A stretch of 64,000 nt of DNA, taken from positions 600,343 to 664,342 of the forward strand of contig NZ_JACAOS010000003.1 in NCBI RefSeq assembly GCF_013386165.1, read 5' to 3'. Below are positions 7,750 to 16,924 of the stretch, piece by piece. How positions within the stretch are numbered: position 1 is the stretch's first letter; every line of letters begins with the position of its first letter. The translations under genes and the position numbers were made by a program. Below the pieces are notes generated by a model. That model saw only the letters and a list, made by a program, of their open reading frames with translations. It made no database searches and was not told the DNA's origin. Origin of the DNA: Pseudomonas gingeri (lineage in GTDB: Bacteria > Pseudomonadota > Gammaproteobacteria > Pseudomonadales > Pseudomonadaceae).

Positions 7750-10520
7750 GCTCTTCACTGGAAAGCGGGGTTTGTGTGAGTAAAACCATTACACCGGCAC
7801 AGTTGCAGCAATGGCTGTTCGACGGGCGCGAAATTGCCCTGTTCGATGTGCGTGAACACGGCCAGTACGGCGAGGCCCATCTGTTTCACGGGGTGCATTT
7901 ACCCTATAGCCGTCTGGAGCTGGAAGTCCGACGCCTGGCGCCCGAACCCCGGGTGCGGCTGGTGATCTACGACCAGGATGGCGGTGAACTGGCCGCCCGT
8001 GCTGGGCAACGCCTGCAAGCGTTGGGCTATGAGCAGGTACATCTCCTGCAAGGCGGTGCCGAGGGCTGGCAGGCGGCGGGGCTGCAGTTGTTCGCCGGGG
8101 TGCATGTGCCGTCCAAGGCCTTTGGCGAGTTGGTGGAAGAGGCCTGTCATACGCCGCATATCAGCGCGACCGAGTTGGCTGACTGGCAGGCCCGGGGCGA
8201 GTCCCTGGTGCTGCTGGACGGTCGGCCGTTCGACGAATACCGCAAGATGACCATTCCCGGCTCGGTCTGCTGTCCGAACGGCGAGCTGGGTTATCGCCTG
8301 CACGACCTGGTGGCGGACGAATCGACCCCGATCGTCATCAACTGCGCCGGGCGCACCCGCAGCATTATAGGGGCCCAGACGCTGATCAACCTCGGGGTGA
8401 AGAACCCGATCTACGCTTTGGAGAACGGTACGCAAGGCTGGTTCCTGGCTGACCTGCCACTGGAACATGGCAGCACCCGGCGTTATGCCGATGCAGCGCC
8501 GCCGCTGGGTATCGGGCAGCGGCGCGAGGCGGCCCGGGCGCTGGCTCGACGTGCGGCGGTGCCGACGGTGACGGCGGCGCAGGTCACGGCCTGGGTGCAA
8601 GCGGGCGCGGGCAGTGTGTTTTTGTGCGATGTGCGCAGCGCCGAGGAGTTTGCGCTGGGCAGCCTGCCGGGGGCGCAGCACACGCCGGGCGGCCAGTTGG
8701 TCCAGTCCACCGACCTGTATATCGGGGTGCGTCAGGCGCGGGTGGTGGTCTTTGACGACGATGGCGTGCGCGCGCCCATCGTTGCCAGCTGGTTACGCCA
8801 GTTGGGGCACGATGCCCAGGTCCTGGAAGAAGGGTTGTACAGCGGTTTGCGCTTGCCGCTCACGAGCACCTTGGCGTTGCCCGAGTTACGCAGTCTGGAT
8901 GCCCGGCGTTTGTCCATCGACCTGGCTGAGGACGCCGTGGCGCTGATCGATCTGCGTCCGAGCATGGCTTTCCGCAAGGCCCATCTGGCTGGTTCGCGCT
9001 GGTCGATCCGCTCGTTGCTGGCCGCTGAAGTGGCTGCTGAAAAGCGTCCGTTGGTGCTGTTGGCGGACGATATCGCCGTGGCGCAGTTGGCGGTCCAGGA
9101 GTTGCCCGAGGCCCAACGGAAACAGGCGTGGTTTTTCAGCGCAGACCTGTCGGTCTGGCAAGCTGCTGGATTGACGGTGGTCAACGATGCAGCGGTGTTG
9201 CCTGATGAGCGTTGCATCGATTTCCTGTTTTTCACCCACGACCGCCATTCCGGGAACAAGGACGCGGCGCGTCAGTACCTGGCTTGGGAAACCGGCCTGC
9301 TGGGGCAGATGACGCCAGCGGAGATCGCCAGCCTCAAGCCGTTGGCGCCAGCCAAGGCGTCGGTGGATGTGCGGACCCGGCTGGTTCACGCCGCTCGCAC
9401 GGCTGGGGGCAGCGGCGCGCGGTCGGTCAACGTACCGGTCACCCGCTTGAGCACGGTGCTGTTCGACAGTCTCGCGGATATGCGTGACGCCCGTAACCGC
9501 CGCGACAGCGAACGGGTCCTGAGCTATGGCGCCCGGGGTAACCCGACGGCCTTTGCCCTGGAAGACCTGGTGACGGAATTGGAAGGCGGTCATCGCACGC
9601 GCCTGTTCGGGACCGGACTGGCGGCGGTAGCGCAGACGTTCCTGGCCTATCTGCGTCCGGGCGACCATGTGCTGATTACCGATGGTGTCTACTTCCCGGT
9701 GCGGCGCCTGGCGAAGGAGTTTCTTGCACCCTTTGGTATTGAGGTCGACTATTTTCCGGCGGACGGTCGGGATATCGAGTCGCGCCTACAGGCCAATACC
9801 CGGATGGTCTACTGCGAGTCGCCGAGTTCCTTGCTGTACGAGCTGAACGACCTGCCAGCCATCGCGGCGCTGTGCAAACCACGGGGTATTTTGTTGGCGG
9901 TCGACAACACCTGGGGGTCGGGTTACCAGTACCGGCCGTTGGCCCTGGGGGCGGATGTCTCGATCATGGCCCTGACCAAGTACCTGTGCGGTCACAGCGA
10001 TGTGGTGATGGGCAGTGTCTGTACCACCGAGGCGGCCTGGCCGGCGCTGGCGCGGATGAGCGACAGCTTTGGCAATACGGTGAGCCCGGATGATGCTTAT
10101 CTGGTCTTGCGCGGTGCCCGGACCCTGGCGGCGCGCCTGGAAGTGCATGAGCGTCAGGGCCTGGAGGTCGCCCGTTGGTTGCAGGCGCAGCCGCAGGTGC
10201 GACAGGTGTTCCATCCGGCCTTGTCGACACACCCGGATCATGAGTTGTGGGTACGGGATTTCAGTGGCAGCAACGGTCTGTTGTCGTTTGAGTTCGCGCA
10301 GGCCGATCCAGGGCAGTTGGAGCGTTTTATCGGTGCCTTGCAGTTGTTCGGGCTGGGCGTTTCGTGGGGTGGCTATGAAAGCCTGGTGACGGTCGTGGAT
10401 GTGAGCAATCGACAGTTTTCCGGGCCGACGCGGCACCCGGTGATCCGCCTGCATATCGGCCTGGAGGCGGTGGCTTCGCTGATCGAAGACCTGCAACGTG
10501 GTTTTGCCGCTCTGGCATAA
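7746..10520 (+). CDS. four-rhodanese-domain / trans-sulfuration PLP lyase fusion
   Basis: This 924-residue protein has about 510 residues of rhodanese-like repeats followed by a Cys/Met-metabolism PLP enzyme (cystathionine beta-lyase / gamma-synthase type). Four rhodanese-like units are visible, beginning near residues 10, 140, 275 and 395. Only the second keeps the active-site loop, NCAGRTRS with Cys200; the others have acidic or other residues there (YDQDGG, FDDDG, LADD). The PLP domain has YCESPSSLLYEL, VDNTWGSGYQ and the Schiff-base lysine K745 in ALTKYLCGHSD. The ATG at 7746 overlaps the GST stop; a GTG at 7776 after a gaaagcgggg motif is an alternative start. The joined activities suggest C-S bond cleavage with sulfane-sulfur transfer to Cys200. 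Confidence 0.82.
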   Translation: MSSSLESGVCVSKTITPAQLQQWLFDGREIALFDVREHGQYGEAHLFHGVHLPYSRLELEVRRLAPEPRVRLVIYDQDGGELAARAGQRLQALGYEQVHLLQGGAEGWQAAGLQLFAGVHVPSKAFGELVEEACHTPHISATELADWQARGESLVLLDGRPFDEYRKMTIPGSVCCPNGELGYRLHDLVADESTPIVINCAGRTRSIIGAQTLINLGVKNPIYALENGTQGWFLADLPLEHGSTRRYADAAPPLGIGQRREAARALARRAAVPTVTAAQVTAWVQAGAGSVFLCDVRSAEEFALGSLPGAQHTPGGQLVQSTDLYIGVRQARVVVFDDDGVRAPIVASWLRQLGHDAQVLEEGLYSGLRLPLTSTLALPELRSLDARRLSIDLAEDAVALIDLRPSMAFRKAHLAGSRWSIRSLLAAEVAAEKRPLVLLADDIAVAQLAVQELPEAQRKQAWFFSADLSVWQAAGLTVVNDAAVLPDERCIDFLFFTHDRHSGNKDAARQYLAWETGLLGQMTPAEIASLKPLAPAKASVDVRTRLVHAARTAGGSGARSVNVPVTRLSTVLFDSLADMRDARNRRDSERVLSYGARGNPTAFALEDLVTELEGGHRTRLFGTGLAAVAQTFLAYLRPGDHVLITDGVYFPVRRLAKEFLAPFGIEVDYFPADGRDIESRLQANTRMVYCESPSSLLYELNDLPAIAALCKPRGILLAVDNTWGSGYQYRPLALGADVSIMALTKYLCGHSDVVMGSVCTTEAAWPALARMSDSFGNTVSPDDAYLVLRGARTLAARLEVHERQGLEVARWLQAQPQVRQVFHPALSTHPDHELWVRDFSGSNGLLSFEFAQADPGQLERFIGALQLFGLGVSWGGYESLVTVVDVSNRQFSGPTRHPVIRLHIGLEAVASLIEDLQRGFAALA

Positions 10521-10543
10521 CCTCCCGTCTGGTGCGGTCCCCT

Positions 10544-11252
10544 TGTAGGAGCTGGCTTGCCAGCGATGGCGGCCGCAAGGACGGTGCAAGGCTCGAGGGC
10601 CCCATCGCTGGCAAGCCAGCTCCTACAGGGATCGTGGCCGTCCGAAACTTTGCGGTGGTACGCCAACTTGTGGGAGCCGGCTTGCTGGCGATGGCGTCCG
10701 GATGGGCGGTGCAAGGCTCAAGGGCCCCATCGCTGGCAAGCCAGCTCCTACAGGGATCGTGGCCGTACGAAACTTTGCGGTGGTACGCCAACTTGTGGGA
10801 GCCGGCTTGCTGGCGATGGCGTCCGGATGGGCGGCGCAAGGCTCAAGGGCCTCATCGCTGGCAAGCCAGCTCCTACAGGGATCGTGGCCGTACGAAACTT
10901 TGCGGTGGTATGCCAACTTGTGGGAGCCGGCTTGCTGGCGATGGTGTCCGGATGGACGGTGCAAGGCTCAAGGGCCCCATCGCTGGCAAGCCAGCTCCTA
11001 CAGGGATCGTAGCCGTACGAAACTTTGCGGTGGTACGCCAACTTGTGGGAGCCGGCTTGCTGGCGATGGCGTCCGGATGGGCGGCGCAAGGCTCAAGGGC
11101 CCCATCGCTGGCAAGCCAGCTCCTACAGGGATCGTGGCCGTACGAAACTTTGCGGTGGTACGCCAAATTGTGGGAGCCGGCTTGCTGGCGATGGCGTCCG
11201 GATGGGCGGCGCAAGGCTCAAGGGCCTCATCGCCGGCAAGCCGGCTCCTACA
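10544..11252 (+). repeat. tandem array of six REPINs with exact 125-bp period
   Basis: Six inverted REP pairs start at 10544, 10669, 10794, 10919, 11044 and 11169 and end at 10627, 10752, 10877, 11002, 11127 and 11252; every step is exactly 125 bases. Each unit begins with a REP of the form TGTGGGAGCCGGCTTGCTGG and ends with an inverted copy, GCAAGCCAGCTCCTACA. Each REP is itself a small palindrome (GCTGGC-TT-GCCAGC). The 41-base linkers, containing GAAACTTTGCGGTGGTA, are also nearly identical, so the array grew by tandem duplication of a whole REPIN plus linker. Open frames exist in several phases because 125 is not a multiple of 3, but none looks like protein. The array follows the operon end by 23 bases. 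Confidence 0.93.
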
Positions 11253-11282
11253 GGTCCGCGTTCTGCCTTTGAGCCCAGGCGA

Positions 11283-12188
11283 TCAGCCGTGGTTCTGCTC
11301 CGTCAGGCGTTGCACCGCCAAACGCCGGTAATGGGAGGGCGTCATGCCCTTGAGTTGCTGGAAACGGCGGTTGAAGTTGGAGATGTTATTGAAGCCCGAC
11401 TCGAAGCAGACATCGGTCACCGGCTTGTCGCCATCGGCCAGCAGTTCGCAGGACTTGCTGATGCGCAGGCGATTGACGAATTCGACGAAACAACGGCCAG
11501 TGGCCTGCTTGAAGACCCGGGAAAAGTAGGTGGGCTTCATGCCGAGGTACTCGGCCACTTCTTCCAGCGGCAGTTCCCGGGCATAGTGGGCAAAGATGTA
11601 GTCGACCGCCCGGTTGGTGCGGTCGATATTGTGCTCGTCGGCCAGTTGTGGTGTGGTAACACCCGACAGCAACTGGTAGTCGTCACAGTTGCCGAGCAGC
11701 TCCAGCAGAATCAGGAAGTGACCGAGCCGGGTAACCCCGCGGGAATCGGCGATACGCTGCATCAAGGTGGTGGCCTGGCGCACGGTGTGCTGGCAACGGA
11801 ATTCGATGCCGTACTGGGCCCGCTCCAGCAACGGTGCGAGGGTTTTCAGCTCGGCGAATACCTGGTGGCCGCTTTCGAACAGCTCGTCGCTGAAGTTCAC
11901 CAGCATGTCGCGCTTGGGCACCACTTCGTCCTCGGCCACCTGGCTGATCCAGTTGTGGGGCAGATTGGGGCCGGTCAGAAACAGCGTCTGCGGGTAGAAG
12001 TTGCCGATGTAGTCGCCAATGAACACCTTGCCGGAGCTGGCGACGATCAGGTGCAACTCGTATTCCTTGTGGAAATGCCAACGCACCAGGGGGCAGGGAA
12101 AACCATGCTGGCGATAGATGATCGACAGGCCGTTGTGGTCGTCCATCAACTCGTAGGAGGGGTCGGTGACGCGGGCTGCTCGGGTCAT
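11283..12188 (-). CDS. AraC-family transcriptional regulator
   Basis: This 301-residue protein has an N-terminal cupin-like effector domain (WHFHKEYELHLIVASSGKVF) and a C-terminal double helix-turn-helix of the AraC family (about residues 195-295; LEEVAEYLGMKPTYFSRVF and the family signature near VCFESGFNNISNFNRRF). It should bind a small molecule and activate a nearby promoter. It is transcribed away from cobF; the array of repeats lies between it and the sulfur operon. A perfect tandem 10-base repeat lies just upstream of its start. The regulated genes are not evident. Confidence 0.88.
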   Translation of the reverse strand: MTRAARVTDPSYELMDDHNGLSIIYRQHGFPCPLVRWHFHKEYELHLIVASSGKVFIGDYIGNFYPQTLFLTGPNLPHNWISQVAEDEVVPKRDMLVNFSDELFESGHQVFAELKTLAPLLERAQYGIEFRCQHTVRQATTLMQRIADSRGVTRLGHFLILLELLGNCDDYQLLSGVTTPQLADEHNIDRTNRAVDYIFAHYARELPLEEVAEYLGMKPTYFSRVFKQATGRCFVEFVNRLRISKSCELLADGDKPVTDVCFESGFNNISNFNRRFQQLKGMTPSHYRRLAVQRLTEQNHG

Positions 12189-12198
12189 GCCTGGCTAC

Positions 12199-12218
12199 TT
12201 TTTGTCGTTTTTTGTCGT
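12199..12218. promoter_or_regulatory. tandem 10-bp direct repeat upstream of the AraC gene
   Basis: Two perfect, adjacent copies of tttttgtcgt (ACGACAAAAA on the minus strand) sit 11 bases upstream of the AraC-type start codon, in the 128-base gap between it and cobF. A period of 10 bases places both copies on one helix face, as for many AraC-family half-sites. Binding is only inferred. Confidence 0.35.
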
Positions 12219-12316
12219 GGGCGCCTGCCGATAATGCCCTCATCCTCGCCATCGCGCCAGTTGCACCGTGCCCAAGAGGGGCTCGTGCCAGGCGCCAGAC
12301 ACCTGGAGCGCATGCC

Positions 12317-13072
12317 ATGAAAACCCTCCTGCTGATCGGCATGGGCCCCGGCCACCCGGAGCAGATTACCGTCCAGGCAATCAATGCGCTCAACCGCGCC
12401 ACCGTGCTGTTCCTGCTGGACAAGGGCGAGACCAAGGACGATCTGCTGAATATGCGCAAGGAGATCTGCCAGCGTTATATCCAGGCGCCCGGTTGCCGCC
12501 AGGTACAGGTCAGCGATCCGCTACGCGAAGACTCGGCCGCCTCCTACGAAGCCGGTGTAGAACACTGGCACCGGCAACGGGCCGCGCTGTTCGCCCGGCT
12601 GATCGACGAGGAACTTGGCGAGGACGAATGCGGCGCCTTCCTGGTCTGGGGCGATCCGGGGCTCTATGACAGCACCTTGAGAATTCTTGAACGGGTCCGC
12701 GCACTCGGTGGCCCGGCGTTCGCCGTCGAGGTGATCCCGGGCATCAGCAGTGTCCAGGTGCTGGCCGCGCAACATCGGATTCCCCTGAATCGCATCGGTG
12801 AACCGCTGCTGGTCACCACCGGACGGCGCCTGGAGGCGTCGAACCTGGACAATGTGGTGGTCATGCTCGATGCCCGCTGTGCGTTCAGCCAGTTCGCCGA
12901 CCAGGACCTGGAAATCTATTGGGGCGCCTACCTGGGCACCGAAGACGAGTTGCTGGTGGCCGGCAAACTGCACGAAGTGGGCGAGCGGATTCGTCGGGTG
13001 CGCGAAGCGGCGCGCAAGCGCAAGGGCTGGATCATGGACTGTTACCTGCTGCGTCGGCCACTCAAATCCTGA
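12317..13072 (+). CDS. cobF: precorrin-6A synthase (deacetylating)
   Basis: The ATG at 12317 gives 251 residues, the normal CobF length, and discards a 35-residue extension in the longest frame. The protein opens with the tetrapyrrole methylase motif MKTLLLIGMGPGHPEQIT and carries FLVWGDPGLYDSTLRIL and VEVIPGISSVQVLAAQHRIPL. CobF methylates C-1 of precorrin-5 with loss of the acetyl group in aerobic corrin ring synthesis, using S-adenosylmethionine. It stands alone here, about 4 kb before the riboswitch-controlled cobW-cobN genes, which belong to the same pathway. No riboswitch is visible in front of it. Confidence 0.9.
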   Translation: MKTLLLIGMGPGHPEQITVQAINALNRATVLFLLDKGETKDDLLNMRKEICQRYIQAPGCRQVQVSDPLREDSAASYEAGVEHWHRQRAALFARLIDEELGEDECGAFLVWGDPGLYDSTLRILERVRALGGPAFAVEVIPGISSVQVLAAQHRIPLNRIGEPLLVTTGRRLEASNLDNVVVMLDARCAFSQFADQDLEIYWGAYLGTEDELLVAGKLHEVGERIRRVREAARKRKGWIMDCYLLRRPLKS

Positions 13073-13197
13073 CACTCAGTGTGTGGGTGCGGATTTTTAG
13101 TGTTTTCACTCGATTTGAGGAGAAGGGGACTACAGGGTGTTTTCTCCCCGCTCAGTTAAGGTTCGTCGGTTTACACACCTGAATCGACGAGGACAAC

Positions 13198-15531
13198 ATG
13201 AAGGCCATGCCACCGTGGAGGATGAATGATCGGTGCTGCTGGCCGATCTGGCTGACCCTGCTTGGATTGACCTTGTCCCTGAGCGTCGAAGGGGCCTCGC
13301 CGATCTACCTGTCCCATCGTTCCGGTACCTTTGTCATCGACCCGGCGACCCTGGCCGTGTCCCTGCACCACAACGATGAGCATCGGCACCAGGCCCTGCT
13401 CAGCGCCGGGGCCTTCCAGGATGACGCGCAGGTGACCGAACGCACCGGCAACTGCTGGCGGGTCCGCCAGGCGGACGAGCATTTCAGGGTCGAGGTCGGG
13501 GTCGACCGGGAGGCCCTGGTGGTGACGGTGCATGCCGAACAACCGGGGCGGCTGGAGTGGCCGGGGCCCGTCGAGGACGGCGCGATCGAGGCCCATGCGA
13601 TTCCCTTTGGTGAAGGTGCCTATATCCCCAGCGACGATCCGAAGTGGCTGGACTGGCTGCTGCGGCGTTATCAGCCGGCCCGGCTCAACGGAGTGTTGTC
13701 GATGCCGTTCTGGACCGAACTGCGCAAGGGCTATTCCATTACCTGGATCGTCGAAACGCCGTTCAACACCAGCTTTGGTATCAAGGAGCAAAACGGTCGA
13801 CCCTTGCCGACCCTGCGCCATGCTTTCAATCGCCTGGCCCCTGATGCACCTTACCGGGTGCGCATCCTTGTCGGTCCGCCGGAGCCGCTGATCGGTGCAC
13901 GGTTGTACCGGCAATGGCTGCGTGAGCACGATCAGTTCGTCTCGTTGCGCGAGAAAATCCACACTCAACCGCAGGTGGCCCGCCTGGGCGGGGCGCCGCA
14001 TATCTATCTGTGGGATGCCGGGCCGCTGAAGACCGGCGATGTCTTGCATTGGCCGGAGTTCCTGCGCTTTTTTGCCCGCCACCGGGACGACAGCGATCAC
14101 CTGGCGTCCAGGCTCTGGGGGGCCTTCGAACTCAAGGCCCGCGAGGCCTTCCTGCTGGCGCTGGCCGACGCCGATAGCGCCTCTGGGCAGGTTCCGCCGT
14201 TTGCTCGGACCCAGGTGATCCGGGCGATCAATTCCGGGCTGCTCGCGGTGATCGTGCGCGAAGCCCGGGCGCCGTTGCCCGGCAATCATGACCCGCAGGC
14301 CGAGGTGGCCTGGGCGCAAACCGTGCGTCGGCAGTTGCGCGAGGCCTTTGGTGATCTGCTCGCGCCGGCCGAGCAGTGGGGCGGTGGTTTGTCCCTCGAC
14401 ACCATTGCCGCTTTGCAGGGCGCGGGTCTGCAGCGGGCTTGGTTGGGTGCCGATGACTGGCGCGACACCTTCTGGCACCCCGAGGCGGTGGACGCCGCCA
14501 AGGCCGCCGGTTATCTGGTCTCGGCCTACGACAGCTACGGCAGCGCGCACCCGTCGAATCTGCAAGCCAGTTGGGCGACCGCGAAGATGGGCGATGAACT
14601 GGCCGCCGCCGGCTATACCGACGAGCAGGGCAAGAAAGTCCAGGGTTTTAATGGTCGCGGTGTGTTCGTCAATCCGCGCAGCGTCGAAACCTATGCCCAG
14701 CGGCGAATCAGCGCCGTGGCCCAGGCGGGGCGCCTGAACAGCTACTTTCTCGACGTCGATGCCGCCGGTCCCGAGTTCAGCGATTACACGCCGGGGCGGG
14801 AAACCAGCCAGGCCCAGGATGCCGAGGCGCGCCGCCGGCGCCTGGCGTATCCGGTCCAGACACTGGACCTGGTCACGGGCAGCGAGGGCGGGCAGGCCTT
14901 CTATGCGCCGATCATCGCCTTCAGCCATGGCATTGCCACCCAGCCCTTTGCCTGGATGGACGCGGACATGCGCAAGAACAAGCGTTCGCCCTATTACCTG
15001 GGCGGCTATTGGCCGCCGGAAACCCCCAACCTGTATTTCAAGGCGGTCCCGCTAAAGCCCGAAGTGGCGCGTTTCGTGACCTCGGCCGAGTTTCGCCTGC
15101 CGCTGTACCAGATAGCGCTGCATGACAGCCTGGTCAGTACCCATCACTGGGAGTACGGTTCGCTGAAGTTCTCCAGCGAACGCGATGTCACGGCGCTGCT
15201 GCAACTGCTGTACATGGTGCCGCCGCTGTATCACCTCAACGATCAGGTGATTCCAAGGGATCTGCCGCTGATCAGCGCCTACGACAAGGTATTCCGGCCC
15301 TTGCACGAACGCCTGTTCAGCCAGGCCATGGACGATTTCCAGGTGTTGTCCGGAGATCGCCTGCTACAGCGCTCGACCTTTGCCGACGGCACCCTGATTA
15401 CCGTCAACTTCTCCGTCAGGCCCAGCCGAACGCCAGAAGGCCGCGAATTGCCGCCGTTGTCGGCCCATGTCGTGGTGTCCGGCGAGTCAGCGCAACTGAT
15501 CGAGATCCGTCAGGTGCTGGACGCTTCCTGA
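13198..15531 (+). CDS. predicted secreted glycoside hydrolase
   Basis: This 777-residue protein has an N-terminal hydrophobic segment (WPIWLTLLGLTLSLSVEGAS), probably a signal peptide after a charged start. The body looks like a glycosidase with a TIM-barrel-type centre: the segment NSYFLDVDAAGPEFSDYTPG (about residues 515-534) has acidic residues typical of a catalytic strand, followed by GSEGGQAFYAPII and FAWMDADMRK. I recall similar proteins listed as DUF5696 or GH101-like, but the assignment is not certain. The start follows gaggacaac; ATGs at 13207 and 13222 are alternatives. It is convergent with a glycosyltransferase 3 bases away, suggesting a shared glycan theme. Substrate unknown. 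Confidence 0.6.
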   Translation: MKAMPPWRMNDRCCWPIWLTLLGLTLSLSVEGASPIYLSHRSGTFVIDPATLAVSLHHNDEHRHQALLSAGAFQDDAQVTERTGNCWRVRQADEHFRVEVGVDREALVVTVHAEQPGRLEWPGPVEDGAIEAHAIPFGEGAYIPSDDPKWLDWLLRRYQPARLNGVLSMPFWTELRKGYSITWIVETPFNTSFGIKEQNGRPLPTLRHAFNRLAPDAPYRVRILVGPPEPLIGARLYRQWLREHDQFVSLREKIHTQPQVARLGGAPHIYLWDAGPLKTGDVLHWPEFLRFFARHRDDSDHLASRLWGAFELKAREAFLLALADADSASGQVPPFARTQVIRAINSGLLAVIVREARAPLPGNHDPQAEVAWAQTVRRQLREAFGDLLAPAEQWGGGLSLDTIAALQGAGLQRAWLGADDWRDTFWHPEAVDAAKAAGYLVSAYDSYGSAHPSNLQASWATAKMGDELAAAGYTDEQGKKVQGFNGRGVFVNPRSVETYAQRRISAVAQAGRLNSYFLDVDAAGPEFSDYTPGRETSQAQDAEARRRRLAYPVQTLDLVTGSEGGQAFYAPIIAFSHGIATQPFAWMDADMRKNKRSPYYLGGYWPPETPNLYFKAVPLKPEVARFVTSAEFRLPLYQIALHDSLVSTHHWEYGSLKFSSERDVTALLQLLYMVPPLYHLNDQVIPRDLPLISAYDKVFRPLHERLFSQAMDDFQVLSGDRLLQRSTFADGTLITVNFSVRPSRTPEGRELPPLSAHVVVSGESAQLIEIRQVLDAS

Positions 15532-15534
15532 TAC

Positions 15535-16827
15535 TCAGTCGACGCGATTCTTTGCTTCAATCCACTGGGACATGTACTGGGTGCTCTTGTGGTGATGGTG
15601 ACGCAGCATTGCTCCGGTAAAGTTGTTGCGGCGGTGGGCCGCCAGATCCTGGTGGCAAGCCTGGATCCGGGCGATCAGCGCTGGGCCGTGGACCTGGCGT
15701 TCGTAGCGGGCGGCGAGCAGTGCCTGGCCGTTGGCCTGGGCCTGGCTCCACAAGCTGCGGTCCTGATAGAGGCGCACGGCCGATTGGGCCAGGGCTTCGG
15801 CGCTGGTTTCAATGGCGCCGGCCCAGGGCAGTTCACCGTGCATGGCTTCGGCGCCGATGGGAGTGGTGACATTCGGCGTGCCGCAGAGCATGGCGTCGAC
15901 GATTTTGCCCTTGATCCCCGCGCCGAAACGCAAGGGCGCCAGGCAAACTCGTGCCGCCGCCATGACCTGCAAGGCATCCTCGGCCCAGTTCATGATGTGA
16001 AAACCCTGGGTGGGGTTATGCAGCGCAGTCGCCTTGGGCGGGGTGTAGGCACCGTAGATATGCAACTGGGCCGTGGGTAACTGCTGGCGGATCAGCGGCC
16101 AGATGGTGGTCTTCATCCAGAGCACGGCATCCCAGTTCGGTGCGTGGCGAAAGTTGCCGATGCTGAGAAAATGCGCGCGCTCGTCGAAATCGCGGTGGGC
16201 CGCCGTCGGTGTGTCGATCATCAACGGGCACCAGTGCAGCAATGCCGCCGGGACCTTGAACTGTTCGATCAGCAACTGCGACTCGACATCGGAAATCATC
16301 AGGTTCAGGTCCGACCGGTAAATGGCGGCGATTTCCCGTTGGGCCTGATCGGTTTCGCTCATCTGGGCGAACACCTGCCGCTGGTCGGGGGCAAACAGGG
16401 CGCTGAAGTCATTCAGGTCCTGATCGTCCTTCAGGCGCGCCTTGAGCTGTTGCTGGCGGGCATCGCGCAGGCTTTGCAGGTCCGCGGTCTCCAGCACGCG
16501 CAGGGCGTCGGGGCAGTGTTTTTCCACGCGCCAGCCGAATTGCTCTTCCATCATGAAACGGTCGAACAGCACCACGTCCGGTTGCAGCTCGGCGACAAAA
16601 CGGTCGAAGCTGCTGTTATTGAGCTCGATCCGACATTCCTCGATACCCAGGCTCGCCAGGTCGGCCTTGTGTTCGCCGATGGCGGCGGGGCTGGCGAAGG
16701 TGATGCGCCAGCCGGCCTCGAGAAAGCTTTCGAGGATCTGCATCATGTGGCCACCGGCGGCCGACGAGCGCGGTTCCGGCCAGACATAACCGATAACCAG
16801 GACCTGGGTGATGTCGGTGGCGTTCAT
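15535..16827 (-). CDS. glycosyltransferase (GT-B fold, GT1/GT4-like)
   Basis: This 430-residue protein has N-terminal VLVIGYVWPEPRSSAAGGHMMQ, which fits the acceptor-binding Rossmann domain of a GT-B enzyme. Its C-terminal nucleotide-sugar half contains ARVCLAPLRFGAGIKGKIVD and CGTPNVTTPIGAEAM, the usual GT4-like pattern for sugar-donor binding. It probably transfers a sugar to a polysaccharide or surface glycan in the cytoplasm. No polysaccharide operon surrounds it; its only glycan-related neighbour is the convergent glycosidase. Donor and acceptor are unknown. Confidence 0.78.
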   Translation of the reverse strand: MNATDITQVLVIGYVWPEPRSSAAGGHMMQILESFLEAGWRITFASPAAIGEHKADLASLGIEECRIELNNSSFDRFVAELQPDVVLFDRFMMEEQFGWRVEKHCPDALRVLETADLQSLRDARQQQLKARLKDDQDLNDFSALFAPDQRQVFAQMSETDQAQREIAAIYRSDLNLMISDVESQLLIEQFKVPAALLHWCPLMIDTPTAAHRDFDERAHFLSIGNFRHAPNWDAVLWMKTTIWPLIRQQLPTAQLHIYGAYTPPKATALHNPTQGFHIMNWAEDALQVMAAARVCLAPLRFGAGIKGKIVDAMLCGTPNVTTPIGAEAMHGELPWAGAIETSAEALAQSAVRLYQDRSLWSQAQANGQALLAARYERQVHGPALIARIQACHQDLAAHRRNNFTGAMLRHHHHKSTQYMSQWIEAKNRVD

Positions 16828-16924
16828 AACACGATTCCTTGAAACGGGCAGGGCGGGAAAAGGGCCGCAATTAAACCACAGCAGCGCCCGAGATTGACCT
16901 GCCCCGACGCACTGCGTAGCCTTA

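Noticed and set aside
10544..11252. Regularly spaced repeats suggesting a CRISPR array
   Set aside because: The whole 125-bp unit is repeated, spacers are not unique, and each unit is a REP inverted pair; no cas genes are nearby.
10532..11331. Several overlapping open frames of 110-250 codons on both strands in the repeat array
   Set aside because: They translate the 125-bp REPIN repeats over and over in shifted phases; the sequence is palindromic repeat DNA with no ribosome-binding sites.
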